In this document: piece after piece, positions 15,175 to 24,531 of the stretch | Layout of the letters: the number at the start of each line of letters is the position of its first letter | Position numbering within the stretch: position 1 is the stretch's first letter | Assembly: GCA_000701625.1 (NCBI GenBank) | Contig: JNJK01000012.1 | Span: forward strand, 1-64,000 | Length of the DNA stretch: 64,000 bases | Source: Lachnospiraceae bacterium MC2017 | GTDB taxonomy: Bacteria > Bacillota > Clostridia > Lachnospirales > Lachnospiraceae | Direction of reading: 5' to 3' | Notes under the pieces: generated by a model | Told to the model about the DNA's origin: nothing | The model's input: only the letters and a program-made list of their open reading frames with translations | The model's database searches: none | Program-made: the position numbers and the translations under genes

Positions 15175-17568
15175 ATGAACGAAAAAGTACTTCATAAACT
15201 TGAATTTGATAATATCAGAGAGCAGCTCGCGTCCCATGCTTCATCCTCTAAGGCAAAGGAACTCTGTCTGAATCTTGCCCCCATGGACAATATATCCGAA
15301 ATAGAACACGCCCAGTCCGAGACCGCTGATGCTCTGTCCCGGATCTTTGCAAACGGTTCTGTTTCATTTTCCGGTATCCACGATATAAATATGCAGCTAC
15401 ATACGGCGTCCGCAGGCGGTATCCTCAGTACCCGTGAGCTCATGAACATCGCTTCTCTCCTGGAGACTACCGCACGCGTAAAGACCTACGGCGAAAAAGG
15501 CGGCGAAGACGGCGAGGCTCAGACTGATTCCCTAACTGATCGTTTTACCTGCCTGGAACCTGACAGTGGTATCTCCCGCGAAATACGCCGATGCATCATT
15601 GATGCCGATACCATTGCCGATGATGCAAGCCCCGAACTCCGGCACATCCGTAAGAGTATGATCTCCGCACAGGAAAAGGTTCATTCCACACTGCAGGGAC
15701 TCGTAAACGGCGCTCTTAAAAACTACCTCATGGACAGCATTATAACCATGCGTGATAACCGCTACTGCGTGCCTGTCCGAGCCGAGTATAAATCACAGGT
15801 TCCCGGTATGGTTCACGACCAGTCAGCAACGGGTTCCACTTTATTTATCGAGCCTCAATCCGTAGTTAACCTGAATAATGCTATCCGCGAGCTTGAGCTT
15901 CAGGAAAAAGCAGAGATACAGGAGCTCCTTAAGGAGCTTAGTTTCCGCGTTGGTTCTCACGAGGAAGTTATACGTGCCGATTATAAAATCCTCGTCGAGC
16001 TCGACTTTATCTTTGCACGCGCAGAACTCGCCCTCGATCACAACGCCACACGCCCGATATTTAATACAGGCGAGATCATAAAGCTCAGAAGCGCCCGCCA
16101 TCCGCTTATCGATAAAAAGAAAGTCGTTCCGATCGACATTCATCTCGGAGATGAATTTGATCTCCTTGTTGTCACCGGTCCGAATACAGGTGGTAAGACC
16201 GTATCTCTTAAAACTGTGGGACTACTTGAGATCATGGGTATGTCAGGTCTGCACATTCCAGCAGCTGACCGCTCAGAGCTCTCTGTTTTTAAGGAAGTAT
16301 TCGCAGATATAGGTGACGAGCAGAGTATCGAGCAGAGTCTTTCGACCTTCTCTTCTCACATGAAGACAATCGTTTCTATACTCAAAGAGGCAAATATCAC
16401 CTCTCTCTGCCTTTTTGATGAGCTTGGCGCCGGTACTGACCCTACAGAAGGTGCAGCGCTCGCAATGGCTGTACTCGACCATCTGCATCAGCGCTCCATC
16501 CGCACTATGGCAACTACTCACTATGCAGAGCTTAAAGAATACGCCCTTACGACTTCATGGGTAGAAAATGCCTGCTGTGAATTTGACGTGGAGACTCTCA
16601 GTCCAACCTATCGGATCCTCGTCGGAGTTCCCGGTAAGAGTAATGCTTTTGCCATCAGTAAGCGTCTCGGACTTCCTGAAAAGATCATTGAAGACGCTAA
16701 AAAACGTGTAAGCGAAGAAGACGAGAAGTTTGAAAACCTCCTCGCAAGCCTTGAGAAAAACCGTATAACTCTCGAGAAAAAGCAGAGAGAAATTGCAGAT
16801 ACTCAGGCTCAGATCGAGAAAATGCAGAAGGAACTCGACTCCGGTAAGCAAAAACTCGAAGAGTCCAGAAATAAAATCCTTGCATCAGCAAAGGAAGAAG
16901 CTCGTAAACTCCTTGCAGACGCAAAGGAAACTGCAGATGCTACCATCAAGCATATGCAAAAATATGCCGATACCGATGCTATACGCGCTGCCGAAAAAGA
17001 CAGAGCAAAGCTCCGTGAGTCACTTAATAAGACCAAATCTTCCTCAGGAATGCCATCACCTTCACTCAGTGCTATTCCGGAGAAAGACCGTCCGCACGGC
17101 AATCTTGACCGCAAAAAGATCAAGATTGGTATGAACGTAAGGATCATCTCCCTGAATCTCAAGGGAAATGTACAGACTCTTCCGGATTCCAAGGGAAATC
17201 TGTCCGTTCAGTGCGGTATCATTAAATACAAAGTTAATCTGTCCGACCTCGCAGATGACAACGCAGGACGTCAGGGCTACGGCATCAGCAGTATCGGAAA
17301 AGGACTTTCAAAAGCTGCGACCATCCATCCCGAATTAAAACTCATTGGTATGAAGGGTGATGATGCCCGCGAAGCTCTTGCATCCTACCTCGATGATGCC
17401 TACGTATCACATCTTTCTACAGTCCGTATCGTACACGGTAAAGGTAGCGGAATCCTTAGAGAAGTTGTTCATTCATATCTCAAGAACTGCAAGTATGTTA
17501 AGAATTACCGCCTCGGAGCCTACGGCGAAGGTGATTCCGGTGTTACAATAGTGACATTTAAGGGATAA
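15175..17568 (+). CDS. mutS2: MutS2 / RqcU-type ATPase with Smr domain
   Basis: The 797-residue protein has the MutS core and clamp, Walker A GPNTGGKT (335-342), a Walker B-like LFDELGAGTDPTEG, a long coiled coil (about 520-640) and a C-terminal Smr domain (LIGMKGDDAREAL, RIVHGKGSG). In Firmicutes MutS2 splits or rescues collided ribosomes; an anti-recombination role has also been described. The Smr HGKG motif is present (nuclease-type Smr domains often carry H-G-x-G). Single gene with its own promoter, followed 47 bases later by a response-regulator gene. Confidence 0.96.
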   Translation: MNEKVLHKLEFDNIREQLASHASSSKAKELCLNLAPMDNISEIEHAQSETADALSRIFANGSVSFSGIHDINMQLHTASAGGILSTRELMNIASLLETTARVKTYGEKGGEDGEAQTDSLTDRFTCLEPDSGISREIRRCIIDADTIADDASPELRHIRKSMISAQEKVHSTLQGLVNGALKNYLMDSIITMRDNRYCVPVRAEYKSQVPGMVHDQSATGSTLFIEPQSVVNLNNAIRELELQEKAEIQELLKELSFRVGSHEEVIRADYKILVELDFIFARAELALDHNATRPIFNTGEIIKLRSARHPLIDKKKVVPIDIHLGDEFDLLVVTGPNTGGKTVSLKTVGLLEIMGMSGLHIPAADRSELSVFKEVFADIGDEQSIEQSLSTFSSHMKTIVSILKEANITSLCLFDELGAGTDPTEGAALAMAVLDHLHQRSIRTMATTHYAELKEYALTTSWVENACCEFDVETLSPTYRILVGVPGKSNAFAISKRLGLPEKIIEDAKKRVSEEDEKFENLLASLEKNRITLEKKQREIADTQAQIEKMQKELDSGKQKLEESRNKILASAKEEARKLLADAKETADATIKHMQKYADTDAIRAAEKDRAKLRESLNKTKSSSGMPSPSLSAIPEKDRPHGNLDRKKIKIGMNVRIISLNLKGNVQTLPDSKGNLSVQCGIIKYKVNLSDLADDNAGRQGYGISSIGKGLSKAATIHPELKLIGMKGDDAREALASYLDDAYVSHLSTVRIVHGKGSGILREVVHSYLKNCKYVKNYRLGAYGEGDSGVTIVTFKG

Positions 17569-17615
17569 AGTGTAAAATAGATTTAGGAATTTTTCAAAAA
17601 AGAGAGGTATTTCCT

Positions 17616-18314
17616 TTGGTTGAAAAACAGAAAGTTCTGATCGTCGATGACGACAATAATATAGCAGAGCTTATATCGCTCTACTTTACAAAAGAATGTT
17701 TTGATACAAAGATCGTGAATGATGGAGAAAGTGCTCTCCGTGAATACGATTCCTATCATCCCGATCTGATACTGCTCGATCTGATGCTTCCCGGCATGGA
17801 CGGCTATCAGGTGTGCCGCGAGATCCGTTCCAAAGCACAGACTCCCATCATCATGCTTTCAGCCAAGGGAGAAGTATTTGATAAAGTTCTCGGACTTGAG
17901 CTCGGAGCTGATGACTACATGGAAAAGCCCTTTGATTCAAAAGAGCTTATCGCCCGTGCAAAGGCCGTTCTCCGTCGATGCCAGCAGGCACCGAAAGAAG
18001 AACCGAAAAATGACGTAAAGAGTGTTCAGTATGATGATCTCGAAATCAATCTTACGAACTATTCCGTAGTTTATTGCGGTAAATCTCTTGATATGCCGCC
18101 GAAGGAACTGGAACTCCTGTATTTCCTTGCTTCATCACCGAATCAGGTATTTACCAGAGAACAGCTCCTCGACCACATCTGGGGATATGAATATATCGGA
18201 GACACACGAACCGTGGATGTACATATCAAGCGTCTCCGTGAGAAACTTAAAGATCACAAGACCTGGCGCATTTCGACGGTGTGGGGGATAGGCTATAAAT
18301 TCGAAGTCTCCTGA
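17616..18314 (+). CDS. OmpR/PhoB-family response regulator
   Basis: The start is TTG 17616 with AGAGAGG eight bases upstream. The 232 residues comprise a receiver domain (acidic pocket DDDNN, phosphoacceptor in LILLDLMLPGMDG, Lys in KPFDSKEL) and a winged-helix DNA-binding domain (RTVDVHIKRLREKL). The only histidine kinase nearby is encoded convergently at 18531-19964 rather than in tandem; the two could be partners but the arrangement is unusual. A structured repeat element lies just after the stop. Confidence 0.94.
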   Translation: MVEKQKVLIVDDDNNIAELISLYFTKECFDTKIVNDGESALREYDSYHPDLILLDLMLPGMDGYQVCREIRSKAQTPIIMLSAKGEVFDKVLGLELGADDYMEKPFDSKELIARAKAVLRRCQQAPKEEPKNDVKSVQYDDLEINLTNYSVVYCGKSLDMPPKELELLYFLASSPNQVFTREQLLDHIWGYEYIGDTRTVDVHIKRLREKLKDHKTWRISTVWGIGYKFEVS

Positions 18315-18321
18315 CAAATGC

Positions 18322-18420
18322 TTGTCTATTTGCTCGATAATACAAATGGAGAAAACTTGACGTAGTACCTCTACGCCTTCGTTTTCTCCATTTGCATTCT
18401 CAACCAAATATCCTGTGCAT
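18322..18420 (+). repeat. Structured element family 2, copy 1 (after a response-regulator gene)
   Basis: A 14-bp exact stem (CAAATGGAGAAAAC, 18343-18356, with 18381-18394) encloses an inner CGTAG/CTACG pair (18361-18365, 18371-18375). The core GACGTAG-loop-CTACGCCTTCG and flanking bases are repeated at 44070-43970 on the minus strand. Both copies begin shortly after the stop of an OmpR-type response-regulator gene and point the same way as that gene. Possible roles are terminator, RNA-stability element or regulatory 3' UTR. Confidence 0.7.
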
Positions 18421-18514
18421 TTTGAGTTTTCTCCCTTTGCACTCTCAAACAAGCTTCCTGCGTGCTTAAGTTTTCTCCATTTGCATTCTCAACCAAATAT
18501 TCTGTGCATTTTGA
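18381..18514 (+). repeat. Three tandem repeats of about 45 bp
   Basis: Units start at 18381, 18426 and 18470 with GTTTTCTCC(A/C)TTTGCA(T/C)TCTCAA and run 44-45 bases each. Units 1 and 3 are almost identical; unit 2 is more diverged and is closest to the second copy of the element near 43980. A partial fourth unit (GTTTTCACTC) follows at 18515. The array fills the convergent gap between the response regulator and the histidine kinase. Confidence 0.85.
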
Positions 18515-18530
18515 GTTTTCACTCATAATT

Positions 18531-19964
18531 TCAGTTTTCTCTTGTCTTACTTTTTGAGAGCGTGAATATAAACTCTGTTCCTACGCCTTCTGTTGAGATC
18601 ACGTTGATGTTTTCGTTGTGCGCCTGAACGATTTCTTTTACTATCGACAAGCCAAGGCCTGTGCCTTTCTTGTCCTTTCCACGCGAAAGGTCAGTCTTGT
18701 AAAAGCGATCAAATACCCGGTCAACAGAATCTTTGGGGATTCCGATTCCCTGATCCTTTACGGACACAAATATCTTCTCATTCTTCTCCGTAGTCTCGAT
18801 CTTTATGATCGAGTTATTATGTGAAAACTTGATCGCATTATCCAGCAGGTTATATAGTACCTGCTGGATTTTACTCATATCTGCACGTACAAATAGTGTC
18901 TTTCCGGTAAGTATCAGCTCAATACTTATCTTTTTTTCTGTACAGATACCACCAAAGGTTTCTGCCGTTCGCTTTATCACACCGTTTACGTCAAAATCAG
19001 CCATCTCCAGGATCAGGCCGCCCCTGCTGTTAAAAGCATTGAGCTCCAGCAGTCCATTCGTAAGTTTCGTCAATCTTTCAGTCTCATTCACAACTATCTT
19101 CAGATATTTCTCATAGAGTTCCTGCGGGATAGTTCCGTCTATCATTGCGACGAGATATCCCCGTATAGAAGTTAGAGGTGAACGGAAGTCATGGGACACA
19201 TTTGCTATAAACTTCTTCTGATTGTCTTCAGATCTCGCAATTTCTGATGCCATATAGTTAAGAGTACCTGCAAGATATCCCATTTCATCGTGACGTTCTC
19301 CCGTCTGTGCATCATAGGTGAGATTTCCCTTTGCGTACTCCTCTGCGGCTTTTGTAATGCGATTCAGCGGATGATATACAATAAACGTGAATGTTGCGAG
19401 AATTATCAAAGATAAAAGCAAAATCATGCCCATCGTAATATAAGAAATATTCAAAATCTCATTTCTCGAATCATGAATGTTTCTCATAGGTGTATGGATA
19501 ACAACATATCCGATAACCTTAAAATTAGATGTGATCGGAGAAAAAACGCTCAAAGTTTCCTCATGAAATGCGCCAAAGAAATCACCCGTTATATAATAGC
19601 TTCCGGATGCCGTTGGATCAAAGTCCTCATAAACAGGTGGATTTTCAGAATTAATCTCTTCTCTGGAATTAAACAGGACTTTTCCGCTGTTATTTATGAT
19701 CCAAACCGGAGCGGATATATATGTATCTATAGCCTTAAGCTGATATACCGCGGCTTTTTTTGTCTCGTCCTTATTATCATATATCTGCACCGCATAATTT
19801 GATGCGATGAGCTGAGCCTCCCGATAAAGTGAACTCGCCTCATCACGCGTTAAGCGACGCAGTATCATATTTGACGTAAATGTAGAGACCATGATCACAC
19901 TCAGGCATCCAAACAGCAGATATGCTGCCAGAAATTTTAAATATAGCGTCCTTCGCATTTTCAT
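18531..19964 (-). CDS. Membrane sensor histidine kinase
   Basis: The 477-residue protein has two membrane helices (about 9-30 and 175-195) around an extracytoplasmic sensor (about 145 residues), then a HAMP domain, a HisKA box (ANVSHDFRSPLTSIRGY) and an HATPase domain with N box (NLLDNAIKFS), G1 (DQGIGIP) and G2 (GTGLGLSIV). It autophosphorylates and passes the phosphate to a response regulator, most likely the convergent one at 17616-18314. It follows the aminotransferase gene by 32 bases on the same strand and may be cotranscribed with it. Confidence 0.94.
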   Translation of the reverse strand: MKMRRTLYLKFLAAYLLFGCLSVIMVSTFTSNMILRRLTRDEASSLYREAQLIASNYAVQIYDNKDETKKAAVYQLKAIDTYISAPVWIINNSGKVLFNSREEINSENPPVYEDFDPTASGSYYITGDFFGAFHEETLSVFSPITSNFKVIGYVVIHTPMRNIHDSRNEILNISYITMGMILLLSLIILATFTFIVYHPLNRITKAAEEYAKGNLTYDAQTGERHDEMGYLAGTLNYMASEIARSEDNQKKFIANVSHDFRSPLTSIRGYLVAMIDGTIPQELYEKYLKIVVNETERLTKLTNGLLELNAFNSRGGLILEMADFDVNGVIKRTAETFGGICTEKKISIELILTGKTLFVRADMSKIQQVLYNLLDNAIKFSHNNSIIKIETTEKNEKIFVSVKDQGIGIPKDSVDRVFDRFYKTDLSRGKDKKGTGLGLSIVKEIVQAHNENINVISTEGVGTEFIFTLSKSKTREN

Positions 19965-19996
19965 GGTCTCGTCCTCTCATCTATAAACTTATTTTT

Positions 19997-21166
19997 TTAT
20001 TTTCTGCTCCTAAGGTCAACCAGAAACTCATTTATGCGTTCCAATGCGACTTTTAGGTTTTCTATCGAATACGCATAGGAGATACGTACAAATCCCTCTC
20101 CACACGCGCCAAATGCTGTTCCGGGCACGACTGCTACCTTCTTTTCCTTAAGAAGTGTCGTACAGAATTCATCACTTGTCATTCCAAACTCGGAAATATC
20201 AGGGAATACATAGAATGCACCATATGGTTCAAAGCACGGCAGCCCCATCTTTCTGAATTCGTGCATCAGAAACCGTCTGCGCTGGTTATATGCTTCTCTC
20301 ATCTCTGCCACGTCCTGATCACCGTGTTTCAATGCCTCAACTGCCGCATACTGGCTCGTTGTAGGAGCACACATAATGCAGTACTGATGAAGCTTTGTCA
20401 TCTGCTTGCAGATATTTTCCGGTGCGCACGCATAACCCAGTCTCCATCCGGTCATTGCAAATGCCTTGGAAAATCCGTTTATCACAACGGTTCTCTCACG
20501 CATACCTGGTAGAGATGCGATACTTTCGTGCTTTTCCTTGTATGATAGCTCTGAGTAGATCTCATCGCTTACTACGATGAGGTCATGCTTTATTACAACC
20601 TCTGCTATCTTTTCAAGATCTTCTTTTTCCATAATAGCGCCTGTAGGGTTATTAGGAAAAGGCATGATGAGGATCTTTGTCTTCGGAGTGATCGCAGCTT
20701 CCAGATCATCAGGTTTTAAGCGAAATTCATCTTCCGCTTTGAGATTAAGTATAACCGGCTTTCCGCCTGCCATTACAACGCAGGGCACATAGGAAACATA
20801 ACTCGGTTCCGGAACGATCACTTCTTCACCGGGATTAAGCATCGCACGGCAAGCGAGATCGATGGCCTCAGAACCTCCGACAGTTACCAAAACCTCCTTT
20901 ATCGGATCATAGGATGTATTTATTGTTCTTTCCAGATACTTTGATATCTCTGTCCTGAGTTCCTTTAATCCGGCATTTGATGTATAGAAAGTGCGTCCCT
21001 TTTCCAACGAATAAATACCCTCATCTCGAATATGCCAGGGTGTATCAAAATCAGGCTCACCTACGCCCAGGGAGATCGCATCCTTCATCTCGCTGACGAT
21101 ATCAAAAAACTTACGGATGCCGGAGGATTGCATTTCATTAACTTTTGTTGCTATCGGATCTCTCAT
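19997..21166 (-). CDS. PLP-dependent class I/II aminotransferase
   Basis: The 389 residues give the fold-type I pattern: GVGEPDFDTPWHIRD near the N-terminus, PFPNNPTGA, SDEIYSEL, and the Schiff-base lysine in INGFSKAFAMTGWRLGYA. This resembles the PatA/AspC-like aromatic or broad-specificity aminotransferases of Firmicutes; the exact substrate cannot be read. Its ATG overlaps the stop of the Lrp-type regulator gene (ATGA), so the two are translationally coupled and the regulator probably senses an amino acid handled by this enzyme. Confidence 0.94.
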   Translation of the reverse strand: MRDPIATKVNEMQSSGIRKFFDIVSEMKDAISLGVGEPDFDTPWHIRDEGIYSLEKGRTFYTSNAGLKELRTEISKYLERTINTSYDPIKEVLVTVGGSEAIDLACRAMLNPGEEVIVPEPSYVSYVPCVVMAGGKPVILNLKAEDEFRLKPDDLEAAITPKTKILIMPFPNNPTGAIMEKEDLEKIAEVVIKHDLIVVSDEIYSELSYKEKHESIASLPGMRERTVVINGFSKAFAMTGWRLGYACAPENICKQMTKLHQYCIMCAPTTSQYAAVEALKHGDQDVAEMREAYNQRRRFLMHEFRKMGLPCFEPYGAFYVFPDISEFGMTSDEFCTTLLKEKKVAVVPGTAFGACGEGFVRISYAYSIENLKVALERINEFLVDLRSRK

Positions 21167-21660
21167 GGTGTGATCAGCTGCCTTTCGTCTTCATATTTTT
21201 TTGCAAGAATCGTTCCGTGATCTTTATATCGTCTAAGGATAAAGTGTGTCGCACAGCTAAGGATCGATTCCTGTGTGGAAAGCTTATCTGTAACAAAGGT
21301 AGCGATCTCCTTAAGTGTTTTTCCCTCAAGAGTCACCATAAGGTCAAAACCACCTGAGATAAGGTACACGGAATTTACTTCCGGATACTTATAGATCCTC
21401 TCCGCGATAGTATCAAAACCCTGACCTCTCTGAGGCGTACAACGAACCTCGATAAGCGCTGTAACGGTCTGTGAATCTGTCCTGTCCCAGTCAACAAGAG
21501 TAAGGTAGCCGCAGATTATGCCTTCTTTTTCCATCTCAGACATTTCATTTGCCACTTCCGCTTCTGATAAACCAAGTCGTATCGCCAGTTCTCCAAGGTC
21601 TACACGTGCCTCATGCTCAATGGCCTTGAGGATTTTCTTTCTTGTTTCAATTTTGTCCAT
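21163..21660 (-). CDS. Lrp/AsnC-family transcriptional regulator
   Basis: The 165 residues consist of an N-terminal HTH (RVDLGELAIRLGLSEAEVAN) and a C-terminal RAM/ligand-binding domain (ALIEVRCTPQRGQGFDTIAE, then YLISGGFDLMVTLEG). Lrp-type proteins form amino-acid responsive oligomers. SD GGAGG precedes ATG 21660. Coupled to the aminotransferase gene by a 4-base overlap. Confidence 0.94.
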   Translation of the reverse strand: MDKIETRKKILKAIEHEARVDLGELAIRLGLSEAEVANEMSEMEKEGIICGYLTLVDWDRTDSQTVTALIEVRCTPQRGQGFDTIAERIYKYPEVNSVYLISGGFDLMVTLEGKTLKEIATFVTDKLSTQESILSCATHFILRRYKDHGTILAKKYEDERQLITP

Positions 21661-21713
21661 AGTCCCTCCTGTTACAAACGTATGTATATGCTGTCGGATA
21701 TCCGTTATCTTTG

Positions 21714-22697
21714 TTACCTGATCCTATGTATCTCATCCGGTTCCGGTTTTGTAAGGAACCTTCTCTCTTCTCCATTTAATACTGTCCGGTCATTTCCGTC
21801 AGTGGCGCACCCTATTACTGCCGCAGAAATGCCCTCTCGTTCAAGTGCTCTGACCATGTCATAACCATGGTCTGCCGCTATGATCAGCGATCCACATGAC
21901 ATCATCTGATAAGGATTTACATCAAAATAGTTGCAGATTTCGACTGTTTCCTGCCTTATTGGTATCTCTTTCAGATTAATGTCGAGACCAACACCATTTG
22001 CTTCCGCAAATTCCCATAGAGCTCCAAAAATCCCTCCCTCGGAAACATCATGCATCGCCTGCGCACCATTCTCAACAGCTGTCCGAGCATCTTTAAGAAC
22101 AGAAAAATACTTATCAAAACCCTGTGCTGTTCTTATAAAAGGTACAGCAAAATTTTTCTTTAACTCATCCTCTTTCTCATGAGCCAGTATGCTTGTACCT
22201 TCCAACCCGATCCATTTGGTTACGACTATATCAGCTCCGGCCTTCGCTTTACTCCTTATATAACACTCGTTACCAGAGACTTTTCCGACTCCTGTCGCTG
22301 TAACTACCGGCTCTTTTACAGCTTTTGTGATCATGGTATGTCCTCCCATGAGCTGCACACCAAGCATTTTACATTCCTCATTAGTCGTCTGCATAAATTC
22401 GCGAAGTTCCTGCTCTTCTGTACTTTCCGGTATTAAAACAGAGAGCAGAACCCCAAAAGGCTCTGCTCCCGCAGAGACAACGTTATTCACGGTTCTGTGA
22501 ATGGCACGTTGCCCAACTTCTGATATTTTTCCCGTAACCGGATCCGTTGAAAAAGCAATACACTCTCCACAAGAAAGCTCTGCAACAGCGCAGTCTGCCC
22601 CTACTGAAGCGCCCTTAACCATCTCAGGACGATTTGCGGTGATCTGCTTTAATACAGATCGCTTCAATATGCTTTCACTTATTTTTCCGATCTTCAT
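21714..22697 (-). CDS. AIR synthase-family protein (HypE/ThiL-like)
   Basis: I start the gene at ATG 22697 (MKIGKISESILKR) because AGAGGA lies before it and the longer frame has none. The 327-residue product has the AIR-synthase layout: VGADCAVAEL, AFSTDPVTG, the N-domain VSAGAEPFGVLLS and C-domain MHDVSEGGIFGALWEFAEA. Such enzymes use ATP to activate an amide or formyl-type carbonyl (PurM, HypE, ThiL, SelD). HypE would need a C-terminal Cys, which is absent, and no hyp genes are near, so the substrate is unknown. It lies 42 bases downstream of the VanW-type gene. Confidence 0.85.
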   Translation of the reverse strand: MKIGKISESILKRSVLKQITANRPEMVKGASVGADCAVAELSCGECIAFSTDPVTGKISEVGQRAIHRTVNNVVSAGAEPFGVLLSVLIPESTEEQELREFMQTTNEECKMLGVQLMGGHTMITKAVKEPVVTATGVGKVSGNECYIRSKAKAGADIVVTKWIGLEGTSILAHEKEDELKKNFAVPFIRTAQGFDKYFSVLKDARTAVENGAQAMHDVSEGGIFGALWEFAEANGVGLDINLKEIPIRQETVEICNYFDVNPYQMMSCGSLIIAADHGYDMVRALEREGISAAVIGCATDGNDRTVLNGEERRFLTKPEPDEIHRIR

Positions 22698-22739
22698 ATG
22701 GGTCCTCTGTGACCGGCAACCCGTACCGGCCATATTTCT

Positions 22740-24359
22740 TTACTGTGTATTTTCTGCTTCGCCGCCTTCGGCCTGTGCCTGCTGAGCTTCTGCTTCCGCC
22801 GCTGCCTGAGCCGCCTGCGCTGCAGCCTGATCGACTGTTGTTCCTCCTGCGGCTGCCACAGCTGCAAGTGCCGCCTGGGCCTGCTGCTCTGCCAGTGCTG
22901 ATGCTCCGCCGTCAAGCGCTACTGATGCTGCCACCGCTTTTGCGTAATCACCATTCTGACTCGCAACAGCTCCCTGAAGTGCAGCCTTTGTTACTTCATT
23001 GCTTGTAGCTGTACCGATGGTGATCGTTCTCGGTACTGCCTGATAGGTGCTGGAATTAACCTTTTCTCTGGAAACCTCTACACCATCTTCCTTTACTATC
23101 TTCCAGAATTCGGAAACATATCCGATATGAGCTGACTGTGTATGGACATAACCAGCTGCAGAACCGGAATCGGCAATAACCTTATCTCCAACAGGCTCTG
23201 TGGTAGAGATGTCCTTGCTCTCAAACTCAAGTGTGCGATTTGAAGGTCTTGTCTCTACTCCGTATATAGTAAATGTAATAGTTTTTCCTGCAGTAGATCC
23301 CGCAATATAGATTGGGTAATCAGTACTATTTGTAAACTTAAAGTCTTTTGCTGTTCCTGCAATAGCAGCATCTCCTGAATGCGGTACATAATCAACTACC
23401 ATTGAATGGTTTGATCTCTGATCCACTTGCAGCTCTGCCCGAAGAACTGCCTGATAAAGTGTAGTCGATACCTGGCAGATACCACCACCAAGAGACTCAA
23501 CAACGAGACCATTCAGATATGATCCTGCCAGATGATATCCATTTTCTTCTGTGAAAGGACTTACCGCGCCATAAACCGAGAACTGTTCTCCGGGATAAAG
23601 GATCGTTCCATTCACGTGCTTACAGCCTGATGCAATATTTGCGCATCTGTCTGAACCGGATCTCTCATACTTTGTAGTAAAAGTTCCAAGTACATCAGTG
23701 ATTTTTGACAGGGTCTCTGTATCGCCCTTAGGCGCTTTTTTATCAATAACGAGATCGATCGAACTGTCGGAACCATCAAATCCGTTGTTTACATAATCTG
23801 TTATAGCACTTACAGATTTATCTACGTTCAGCTCCTCTCCGTCTCTGCCTTCATGGATCGTAAAGCTGCCTGTGGTATTTGGCTCAAGAGTCGCATTTAC
23901 AGCCTCTATATCATATACGGAACAGTCGTTATTTAAGACATCTTTTACTGCACCTTCATCCAGCGCAATGTTTATATCATAGACTTTATTCTGATTTTTG
24001 AGATCGGAAAGTTCCTTGAACCTGCGGATAAGACTTCCACTCTTTCCCAGTTCAACCGCTTCCTGTACAATCTCTTCATTGCCCCAGTGAAGTCCCAGTT
24101 CACCTGCCGAAACAGTTACAGAATTTCCGCTGGCACAGTTAAGTGTAAGCTGTGCGCTCTTCATATTGTCCACATAGGACTCTATAGCTTTAGACGCCTG
24201 ATCTGCAGTCATTCCCGATAAATCGATGGAATCTGCATAAACTCCGTCATGAATTTTACCACTTGCCTTTGCACCCTCTGCTCCAAATGCAGGAAGCGCA
24301 AAAAAAGTACCAACAGCGACCAGAACCGCTGCTGCCAGTATCGCCACTGATTTTTTCAT
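22740..24359 (-). CDS. VanW-family surface protein with YoaR-like domains
   Basis: The 539-residue protein has a signal peptide, a YoaR-type putative peptidoglycan-binding domain (SIDLSGMTADQASKAIESYV onward), and a VanW domain (about 245-375: LYPGEQFSVYGAVSPFTEEN, LGGGICQVSTTLYQAVL, RSNHSMVVDYVP). The C-terminal 80 residues are low-complexity Ala/Gln (QAAAQAAQAAAEAE). VanW proteins occur at the cell wall of Gram-positive bacteria; their biochemical role is unclear. It is first in a long minus-strand run that leads to the histidine kinase. Confidence 0.9.
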   Translation of the reverse strand: MKKSVAILAAAVLVAVGTFFALPAFGAEGAKASGKIHDGVYADSIDLSGMTADQASKAIESYVDNMKSAQLTLNCASGNSVTVSAGELGLHWGNEEIVQEAVELGKSGSLIRRFKELSDLKNQNKVYDINIALDEGAVKDVLNNDCSVYDIEAVNATLEPNTTGSFTIHEGRDGEELNVDKSVSAITDYVNNGFDGSDSSIDLVIDKKAPKGDTETLSKITDVLGTFTTKYERSGSDRCANIASGCKHVNGTILYPGEQFSVYGAVSPFTEENGYHLAGSYLNGLVVESLGGGICQVSTTLYQAVLRAELQVDQRSNHSMVVDYVPHSGDAAIAGTAKDFKFTNSTDYPIYIAGSTAGKTITFTIYGVETRPSNRTLEFESKDISTTEPVGDKVIADSGSAAGYVHTQSAHIGYVSEFWKIVKEDGVEVSREKVNSSTYQAVPRTITIGTATSNEVTKAALQGAVASQNGDYAKAVAASVALDGGASALAEQQAQAALAAVAAAGGTTVDQAAAQAAQAAAEAEAQQAQAEGGEAENTQ

Positions 24360-24531
24360 AACTATCCTCTCTCCTGAGCGTTATTTTAACTGTGTGCTCC
24401 ACCACAGTATGATGATATGATATGATAACAGGGTTAAGTAAAAAATCCGACTGTGCTTGCACAAAAAAGATTTTTAGAGCTTCATATGAATGAAGCGTAG
24501 CAATTTGTGTTATCAGTAGTATAAAGACGAA

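Noticed and set aside
18381-18514. CRISPR array
   Set aside because: Three contiguous 45-bp units with no spacers and no cas genes; the unit is part of a longer structured element.
21714-22697. HypE hydrogenase maturation protein
   Set aside because: HypE ends in a functional Cys motif; this protein does not, and there are no hyp or hydrogenase genes nearby.
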